Of a DNA stretch of 11,921 bases, positions 6,940-11,921 are shown in pieces. The stretch is from an uncultured Eubacteriales bacterium (GTDB lineage Bacteria > Bacillota > Clostridia > Oscillospirales > CAG-272): contig CAJLXA010000050.1 in NCBI GenBank assembly GCA_905210485.1, forward strand, positions 1 to 11,921. Direction: 5' to 3'. Below the pieces are notes generated by a model. The model had not been told where the DNA came from. It made no database searches and saw only the letters and a list, made by a program, of their open reading frames with translations. How positions within the stretch are numbered: position 1 is the first letter of the stretch; each line of letters begins with the position of its first letter. Made by a program: the position numbers and the translations under genes.

Positions 6940-7924
6940 ACTTCCGCTTATCGAACCGCTATACAGCGCCTATCATTATCAGGGCGCCGGAAGCGCGATC
7001 CTGAAAAACAATACGAGCATATCGAATTTTTATCTGAACCGGGCGGTTCGCCTGACATGTACGAGAAAATTTTTGTCCGGTTTCACAACGCCGGAGGTAA
7101 CGGTGGAGGATTCGTCATGGGACAAAAATCCTTACTTCGTGAGGAAGATCTGTTCCACACAGTTTGTGAGAGGATATGCGAACTATGTGATAAAAAATCT
7201 GCTGGACGACGGATTTTATGTGTTGTTCAGCGGTGTGGACGATTACTACGTAAAAGGAAAGAGCTGGTATCGGGAAAGACACTTTTCCCATGACGGCATG
7301 ATTACGGGCTATGACAGGGACAATAAAACCTACACGCTGTATGCGTATGATGAAAACTGGATATACCGAAAATTCATAACGCCGCAGGCCTGCTTTCTGA
7401 AAGGGCTGAACGCTGTGCTGCATAAGGGACAGCACGGATCGCTTTGCGGGTTGAAACCCACAGACGAGGTCGTCCCGTTTCTCCCGGAAATTGCCTGCGC
7501 CAAAATAGAAGAATATCTGGATTCTTCCATCGGCAAATACCCGGAAAACGAAGAGGGAACCGTATACGGCATTGCCGTTCAGGATTATGTCTGTAAATAT
7601 CTTGATAGAATTTATCACGGCTTTATTCCGTATGAGCGTATGGATCGCAGAGTTTTCCGGGTGATCTGGGAGCACAAAAAGGTAATGCACCGTCGGATCG
7701 TAATGACGGAGAATGTGTGGGGAATGGCGCCGGATCTCGGCGACAGATACCGTCGGCTGGCAGAAGAGGCGGACGCCGCGCGGCTTTTGTATGCCGCTTA
7801 TCATATGCGGCGGCGGGATCCCTTGTTACCGCTTATCCGGGACAGGCTCGCGAAGATACGGACGGAAGAAGAGAACATATTAAGAGAATTTGTAAATAGA
7901 GCAAAGGAGTTTATGAAGAAATGA
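6920..7924 (+). CDS. BtrH-like protein (butirosin biosynthesis protein H N-terminal family, tentative)
   Basis: This 334-residue protein has no transmembrane segment. The region around residues 98-150 contains DGFYVLFSGVDDYYV, then HFSHDGMITGYD (121-132), then TYTLYAYD (137-144). A histidine followed by a G-Y-D turn and a strand ending in aspartate is the pattern I associate with the BtrH/papain-like fold proteins of biosynthetic clusters. BtrH itself moves an acyl group from a carrier protein to an amine, which fits the carrier gene just upstream and the ligase gene downstream. The expected N-terminal catalytic cysteine is not obvious: the first cysteines are at 47 and 78. The C-terminal third (about 240-334) is basic and helical. 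ATG 6920 (or 6923) follows a GAGAGG site within the carrier gene. The stop overlaps the ligase start by ATGA. The family call is from memory of motifs and is moderate. Confidence 0.55.
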   Translation: MMNRRVELPLIEPLYSAYHYQGAGSAILKNNTSISNFYLNRAVRLTCTRKFLSGFTTPEVTVEDSSWDKNPYFVRKICSTQFVRGYANYVIKNLLDDGFYVLFSGVDDYYVKGKSWYRERHFSHDGMITGYDRDNKTYTLYAYDENWIYRKFITPQACFLKGLNAVLHKGQHGSLCGLKPTDEVVPFLPEIACAKIEEYLDSSIGKYPENEEGTVYGIAVQDYVCKYLDRIYHGFIPYERMDRRVFRVIWEHKKVMHRRIVMTENVWGMAPDLGDRYRRLAEEADAARLLYAAYHMRRRDPLLPLIRDRLAKIRTEEENILREFVNRAKEFMKK

Positions 7925-9330
7925 AATTGTGGGACACATTGAAAGAGTCCATGCTGCGGTTTCCCGATCGGGAGATCCGGGAGGGGGAGGCCTGTATAAC
8001 CTATGAAGAAATGGCGGTATTTGCGGAACTCTTCGCCTGTAAAATGGCGGGGATCCGTTGCTGTGCCATTCTGTGCCGATCCGAACTGGCGGCCGCCATG
8101 GCGCTTCTTTCCTGCTTTGCCGGCGGCATTACCGCCGTACCGTTGTCACATCGTTATGGGGAGGCACACGAAAGAAAAATACTGGAAACGATCAGTCCGG
8201 AGGCGGTGATTACGGACGATAACGGCTCTTTTCAGATACATCTGATAAAAAAATATACATATAGACCGCCAAAGCACCCTCCGGCGCTTATCATGTGTAC
8301 GTCGGGAACGACGGGAACGCCGAAAGGGGTTATGCTGAGCGAAAAGAATATACAGACCGCCGTCCTTAATGTTACGGATTATTTCGGGATCGGCAGAGAA
8401 GACACCGTTCTGATTACGCGGCCGCTTTATCATTGCGCGGTTCTGACAGGGGAATTTCTGACGGCCCTCCGAAAAGGGTGTTGTATTCGGTTCTATTCCG
8501 GCGTTTTTTCGCCGCAGGTCATATTGCAGATGATAGACCGATACAGAATAACGGTTTTCGGCGGAACGCCGACCATGCTGGCCATGATGGCGCGCTTTAA
8601 CCGAAAAAGATCTGCCGAAACTTTGCGGCATATCAGTATCAGCGGGGAAAGCATGAGCCGTGACAGCGGAAAAAAGATTGCCGAGGCCTTTCCGAACGCC
8701 GCGGTGTATTATGTATACGGTCTTACGGAAGCTTCGCCGCGCGTCAGTTATCTGCCGCCGGAACTGTTTCCTGCATACGGCGATTACGTCGGTATCCCCG
8801 TCCGATCCGTGACCGTCAGGATCGAAAAGAACGACGGAACCGCCGCAAAGACCGGGGAAGAGGGGACTCTGTGGATAAAAGGCGAAAACGTCATGATGGG
8901 GTACTACCGTGATTCCGCGGCCACCGGAAAAGTATTACGGAATGGTTGGCTTTGTACGGGGGACATAGCGGTGTTGACCGAAAAAGGTCTTCTGAAAATA
9001 AAAGGACGGCGCGACGGACTGATTATACGTGCGGGAATGAACATTTATCCGCAGGAGATCGAATTCGCTCTGCAAAGCGATCCGCGCGTCAAGGAAGTGA
9101 TGGCTTACGGAATCAGAGACGCCGACGAAGGTATGAGGATAGGCCTGAAGGCGGCGGGGGATTTCACATCTGCCGATGAGGTACGGGAGATATGTGCGGC
9201 GCGTCTTCCCGCATATCAGATGCCGTCCGTTATCGAAATTATAAAGGAACTTGAAAAGAACGCTTCGGGGAAAATCAAAAGAACATATGCGCCCGTGTCA
9301 CGGCAGTCAGAGAGAGGTAAGGACATATGA
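7921..9330 (+). CDS. AMP-forming acyl ligase (acyl-CoA/acyl-ACP synthetase family)
   Basis: This 469-residue cytosolic enzyme should activate a carboxylic acid with ATP to an acyl-adenylate and pass it to a thiol, here probably the carrier protein encoded upstream. All core motifs are present: the phosphate loop TSGTTGTPKG (127-136), FGGTPTMLAMM (213-223), YGLTEASP (266-273), GWLCTGD (342-348), the hinge KGRRDGLI with D365, NIYPQEIE (374-381), and the C-terminal catalytic lysine K451 in NASGKIKR. It is a free-standing enzyme without fused condensation or carrier domains, so it is not an NRPS module. At 469 residues it is on the short side for the family but complete. The ATG overlaps the preceding stop (ATGA, 7921-7924), with AAAGGAG about seven bases upstream. 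The stop overlaps the next start in the same way. The acid substrate cannot be read by eye. Confidence 0.92.
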   Translation: MKLWDTLKESMLRFPDREIREGEACITYEEMAVFAELFACKMAGIRCCAILCRSELAAAMALLSCFAGGITAVPLSHRYGEAHERKILETISPEAVITDDNGSFQIHLIKKYTYRPPKHPPALIMCTSGTTGTPKGVMLSEKNIQTAVLNVTDYFGIGREDTVLITRPLYHCAVLTGEFLTALRKGCCIRFYSGVFSPQVILQMIDRYRITVFGGTPTMLAMMARFNRKRSAETLRHISISGESMSRDSGKKIAEAFPNAAVYYVYGLTEASPRVSYLPPELFPAYGDYVGIPVRSVTVRIEKNDGTAAKTGEEGTLWIKGENVMMGYYRDSAATGKVLRNGWLCTGDIAVLTEKGLLKIKGRRDGLIIRAGMNIYPQEIEFALQSDPRVKEVMAYGIRDADEGMRIGLKAAGDFTSADEVREICAARLPAYQMPSVIEIIKELEKNASGKIKRTYAPVSRQSERGKDI

Positions 9331-10457
9331 ATTCGGTGATACAGGAGATTTTTACATTGCGGGAAGGGAGGCCGTTTGCGATAGACAGACGGAACAGAAA
9401 CCGTTATCGCATAGTCGTTTTGGAACCGGACGGCCGGCAAACCGCATATTATTTCGGCACGCCCGTTTATAACTGCCGTACGGGCGATATGGTGAACATC
9501 CGTTTTTCGCAGACAGCCGGCGGCGCCGTGTTTACGGGAAGCAATGCCACGGTCACGGTATCGGAGACCGTACAGATGGAGAACGAAAACGGCAAATGCG
9601 TTTTTGATTTCGGCATAAAAGAATGTATTCCCGCAAACGACGGCATCCACTGCGGAACTTTCCGTATCCGTCCCACGCTGAACGGTATTACCGTACGGGC
9701 TTCCGCAGGGGACAAGCGGACGTTTTCTTTTGAAATGGAGACGGAGTATCCCTTTAACAGCATCCGCGAGAATGACCGGTGCGTTGCGTTTATGACGGAC
9801 AGATTCCGTCCTTTCGTTACAATATCCTGTATAGGCACCGTTGACGGCGCCGACGCCGTTCTGGCGCCGGCCGTTCTGGAATACCGGCAAACATCTGTCG
9901 GTCGCTACCGCTTCACGGTGTCTCCTACCGTATTTACAGGGACGGGAATGATGTTTGAAGTGAATATGTATGAACCGAAACTTTTCCAGGATACAACTGT
10001 GGAAAGCCTGCATCCGAAAATGAACAATGCGTTCGGCGGGATTGCTTTTATAGGAAACACCTCTTATTGCGGTGAGCAGTGGCTGTATACGCGGCCGGAT
10101 TATGAAAAATTAAAAGAAGTGACGGAGCGACAGGTCGATCGGGTCGTCATGTGGTTGCCGCGGCATCGCCTCGGGAATGTACGGATCGCGGCCTGTGGCA
10201 TACAGAGGCGGTTCTGCAGTTTCGGCTCGGACTGGCAGAACAAAGTCACCGCCTTTAACCGTATATCCACGGGAGAAAACAAAGAAAAGTACTGCCGGTT
10301 GGACATTACGGAAATTCTTTTACGGGAACCGGGCGGAACACTCGTGCCGAACGAGGGATTTATTCTGCGATCGGCGGTCAGAGACTCCGGTTTCTCCGTC
10401 ATATCTACGGGCGACAGTTACTATGCGCCGGAAATATTGGCGATCATGTATCGCTGA
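9327..10457 (+). CDS. DNRLRE-like domain protein, beta-rich, phage/surface type
   Basis: This 376-residue protein has no signal peptide and no transmembrane segment. The C-terminal part (about 212-376) follows the DNRLRE/CBM96-like layout. A stretch with a DTTVES start is followed by a conserved-looking FGGIAFIGNTS. Further on come FCSFGSDWQNKVTAF (297-310), YCRLDITEILLRE (322-334, the x-L-D-V-T element), PNEGFILRS (341-349, the N-x-G-F element) and a final PEILAIMY strand. The N-terminal 200 residues are beta-rich and unrecognised, and look like a phage baseplate or tail-fibre type scaffold. It has ten cysteines. DNRLRE domains are known on cell-surface and phage-tail-like proteins. Its ATG overlaps the ligase stop (ATGA, 9327-9330), so it is translationally tied to the biosynthetic genes. 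A holin gene follows 35 bases later. It may be a released or surface effector; that is inference. Confidence 0.6.
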   Translation: MNSVIQEIFTLREGRPFAIDRRNRNRYRIVVLEPDGRQTAYYFGTPVYNCRTGDMVNIRFSQTAGGAVFTGSNATVTVSETVQMENENGKCVFDFGIKECIPANDGIHCGTFRIRPTLNGITVRASAGDKRTFSFEMETEYPFNSIRENDRCVAFMTDRFRPFVTISCIGTVDGADAVLAPAVLEYRQTSVGRYRFTVSPTVFTGTGMMFEVNMYEPKLFQDTTVESLHPKMNNAFGGIAFIGNTSYCGEQWLYTRPDYEKLKEVTERQVDRVVMWLPRHRLGNVRIAACGIQRRFCSFGSDWQNKVTAFNRISTGENKEKYCRLDITEILLREPGGTLVPNEGFILRSAVRDSGFSVISTGDSYYAPEILAIMYR

Positions 10458-10492
10458 CAAAATCGTTATGCGTTGCATAGAAAGGAGAAAAA

Positions 10493-10780
10493 ATGAATTT
10501 ACAGGAATATATCCGATCGGAACTTCTCGTCCTGATCCCGGTTTTATATGTGATCGGCGTCGGCTTGCGCAAAAGCAAAATAAAAAATCACTTTATTCCG
10601 GCCATTCTGGGCGTGATTTCCGTCATGCTTGCCGCGGTCTATATTCTGGCCACGGAACCGGTGACGTCGCCGCAGGAATTCTGTTCGGCGCTGTTTGCCG
10701 CCGTCACGCAGGGAGTTCTGGCAGCGGGCGCAAGCGTGTATTTCCATCAGTTATATAAGCAGTCAAAGAAGAAGGAGTGA
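10493..10780 (+). CDS. Phage-type holin, Hol44-like family
   Basis: This 95-residue membrane protein has the Hol44-like holin pattern. A short N-terminus (MNLQEYIRSE) leads into a first helix with LVLIPVLYVIGVGL (12-25), then the basic linker RKSKIKNHFIP with its conserved-looking I-P. A second helix follows (about 35-53), then a polar loop (TEPVTSPQEF), a third helix containing VTQGVLAAGASVY (71-83), and a basic tail HQLYKQSKKKE. Holins form pores in the cytoplasmic membrane; in phages they release the lysin, and holin-like proteins can also release proteins (TcdE with the C. difficile toxins). The site AAAGGAG is five bases before the ATG. No lysin or amidase gene is next to it in this window, which is unusual for a phage holin. 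It follows the DNRLRE gene and is followed at once by the phosphoesterase gene. Confidence 0.85.
   Translation: MNLQEYIRSELLVLIPVLYVIGVGLRKSKIKNHFIPAILGVISVMLAAVYILATEPVTSPQEFCSALFAAVTQGVLAAGASVYFHQLYKQSKKKE
10772..10777 (+). promoter_or_regulatory. Ribosome binding site for the phosphoesterase gene
   Basis: AAGGAG within the last codons of the holin gene. It lies 11 bases before ATG 10789 and overlaps the in-frame GTG 10777, so it excludes that GTG as the real start. Confidence 0.55.
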
Positions 10781-10788
10781 AGTCTTGT

Positions 10789-11676
10789 ATGTATTGTATA
10801 TTGGTGAATTTGACAACTTTAATTTATATAAATGCGATTATAATGATCGCTTTGAAAAAGTTGCAACATGTGAAAACAGAAAAGATCCGCGATGACGGTA
10901 TTCCGCGTTTTTATATTACGGGTGATAAACACAGGGATTTTCGTTCGGTAAAAAAATTCTGCATAGAGAAACATACGCGCAAGTATGACGTATTGATTAT
11001 CCTCGGAGACGCCGGACTGAATTATTACGGCGACGGGCGCGATGACAAACTCAAGGCAGAAATATCCGCGCTGAATATAACGATTCTGTCTTTACAGGGC
11101 AACAAGGAGAAAAGACCGCAGAATATAGAAACTTACGGAATCCGGAATTTTTATGGCGGGAAAGTGTATTATGAGCCGCAATATCCCAATCTTTATTTTG
11201 CGAAAGACAGTGAGGTATATACTTTTGCCGGGAAGAAATATATGGCCGTGGGCGGTGCAAGCAGTGTAGACAAATTCTATTGCATGGAAAAAGGACTTCC
11301 GTATTTTGAAGATGAAATGCCGGACGACGCGGTAAAAGAACAGGTAAAGAAAAGACTTCGCAGTGAAAAAAACGAAATCTACGGTATGCTGACGCATACG
11401 TGCCCCATGCGTTATCTTCCGCGGGAAATGTTTTTGTCCGTAAGGCGTCCTTCCGGTGCCGGACGTCAAAAGAAAAAACAGAACGAAGGCACGGCATTTG
11501 TACCGCATATCGACCGCGGAACAGAGGAATTTCTTGAGGAAATAGAAAATATGACCGACTATTCCGTATGGTATTGCGGTCACTATCATGTGGACAAGTC
11601 CATAGATAAAATTCACATGATGTACAGGAAAATCCGGCAACTCGACGCCTTTTCCGCAGAGGAACGATATGAATGA
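10789..11676 (+). CDS. Metallophosphoesterase with altered GNH motif and N-terminal hydrophobic extension
   Basis: This 295-residue protein is a calcineurin-like phosphoesterase of a type I recall from Bacillota genomes and prophages. The metal-binding motifs are G-D-K-H (45-48, with D46 and H48), G-D-A-G (73-76), H203 in THTCP and G-H-Y-H (264-267). The third motif, normally G-N-H-E, reads GNKEKRP (104-110): the asparagine N105 is kept but the histidine is a lysine, K106. The metal site looks largely intact while the proton-donor histidine is missing, so activity may be changed. Family members usually start only a few residues before G-D-x-H. Here about 40 residues precede it, including a hydrophobic stretch (about 3-21) that could anchor the protein in the membrane. 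ATG 10789 was chosen on the site at 10772-10777; ATG 10843 would remove the hydrophobic part but has no visible site. Confidence 0.82.
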   Translation: MYCILVNLTTLIYINAIIMIALKKLQHVKTEKIRDDGIPRFYITGDKHRDFRSVKKFCIEKHTRKYDVLIILGDAGLNYYGDGRDDKLKAEISALNITILSLQGNKEKRPQNIETYGIRNFYGGKVYYEPQYPNLYFAKDSEVYTFAGKKYMAVGGASSVDKFYCMEKGLPYFEDEMPDDAVKEQVKKRLRSEKNEIYGMLTHTCPMRYLPREMFLSVRRPSGAGRQKKKQNEGTAFVPHIDRGTEEFLEEIENMTDYSVWYCGHYHVDKSIDKIHMMYRKIRQLDAFSAEERYE

Positions 11677-11921
11677 CATTCTTTATGCGATGATGACGCC
11701 GGTTTCGTGGATATTCCTTGCCATAGTGGCCGGGTGCTTTCTGGGAAAGATAAAAATATGCGGTATTTCTCTTGATCTGTCAGGCGTTTTGCTTACGGCG
11801 CTGGGGATCGGGGCAGTACTTTCCTGTTTCAGCGGTGAAAACGCAATAGATTTTTTCGATCGGTTGCGTTATGCCGCGAAGATGTATTCCGCTCTCGGCA
11901 CGGCATTGTTTACGGCGGGGG
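11669..11921 (+). CDS. Membrane protein resembling AspT/YidE-type transporter, 5' part only
   Basis: The first 84 codons of a gene that runs out of the window. The peptide begins MNDILYAMMTPVSWIF and contains a hydrophobic helix ending in GCFLGKIKICGISL, a second helix (LSGVLLTALGIGAVLSCF), an amphipathic linker and the start of a third helix, ALGTALFTAG. The order helix, G-K/N-[IV]-K-x-x-G-I, helix, then L-G-x-x-L-F is what the first duplicated half of AspT/YidE/YbjL antiporters shows at its N-terminus. The product would be a membrane carrier. Its ATG overlaps the end of the phosphoesterase gene by eight bases, with AGAGGA five bases upstream, so it belongs to the same operon. The family call rests on 84 residues and stays tentative. 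Confidence 0.6.
   Translation, partial: MNDILYAMMTPVSWIFLAIVAGCFLGKIKICGISLDLSGVLLTALGIGAVLSCFSGENAIDFFDRLRYAAKMYSALGTALFTAG

Noticed and set aside
7921..9330. NRPS adenylation module.
   Set aside because: The ligase has no fused condensation or carrier domain and its carrier is a separate gene. It is better called a stand-alone acyl ligase.
10777..10788. GTG 10777 as the phosphoesterase start, overlapping the holin stop as GTGA.
   Set aside because: The only good ribosome site (AAGGAG) overlaps this GTG, so it cannot serve it. It can serve ATG 10789.
10810..10844. A perfect -35 (TTGACA, 10810-10815) and a perfect -10 (TATAAT, 10839-10844) in an AT-rich patch.
   Set aside because: The spacer is 23 bases, far from the usual 16-18, and the patch lies within the N-terminal coding part of the phosphoesterase. 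Probably a by-product of hydrophobic codons.
9327..11676. An ordinary prophage fragment.
   Set aside because: No integrase, terminase, capsid, tail tape or lysin gene is visible, and the DNRLRE gene overlaps the ligase gene, so a simple prophage end is not supported. It cannot be fully excluded because the window ends at 11921.
1..11921. CRISPR arrays, tRNA or rRNA genes, insertion sequences.
   Set aside because: No regularly spaced repeats, cloverleaf, rRNA sequence, transposase gene or terminal inverted repeats were found on reading.

Overview
The window is a stretch of bacterial chromosome with every recognisable gene on the + strand. It suggests an anaerobic low-to-mid GC Gram-positive of the Clostridia type. 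The pointers are strong GGAGG-type ribosome binding sites, two small ABC exporters of a kind common in Bacillota, a Hol44-like holin and a metallophosphoesterase of a sort I associate with that phylum. This placement is inference; no rRNA or other taxonomic marker is present.

Left part (1-4860). The window opens in the last codons of guaA (GMP synthase). After a 65-base gap with no visible terminator comes a tight five-gene ABC-exporter operon (265-4782): an ATPase and an ABC-2 permease overlapping by ATGA, a small lipoprotein, a second ATPase, and a large 12-helix permease overlapping its ATPase by TAATG. The operon ends at a strong rho-independent terminator (4815-4854), followed by a second perfect hairpin (4861-4881).

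Right part (about 4981 to the window end). A second operon of at least nine genes reads through without a break, with many 4-20 base overlaps. The first five genes look like a small-molecule or acyl-transfer module: an uncharacterised nucleotidyltransferase, a thymidylate-kinase-like P-loop kinase, a stand-alone acyl carrier protein, a BtrH-like (butirosin biosynthesis protein H) protein and an AMP-forming acyl ligase. Translationally coupled to the ligase are genes of phage or surface type: a protein with a C-terminal DNRLRE-like domain, a Hol44-family holin and a metallophosphoesterase. A truncated membrane protein resembling the first half of AspT/YidE transporters follows.

How it might work together. 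The ligase can activate a carboxylic acid and load it on the carrier protein, and a BtrH-like enzyme could pass that acyl group to an amine. The target may be a small molecule primed by the nucleotidyltransferase and kinase, or the co-encoded DNRLRE protein, with the holin as exit route. The individual family calls rest on visible motifs. The joint function is inference, and the combination is the most unusual thing in the window.
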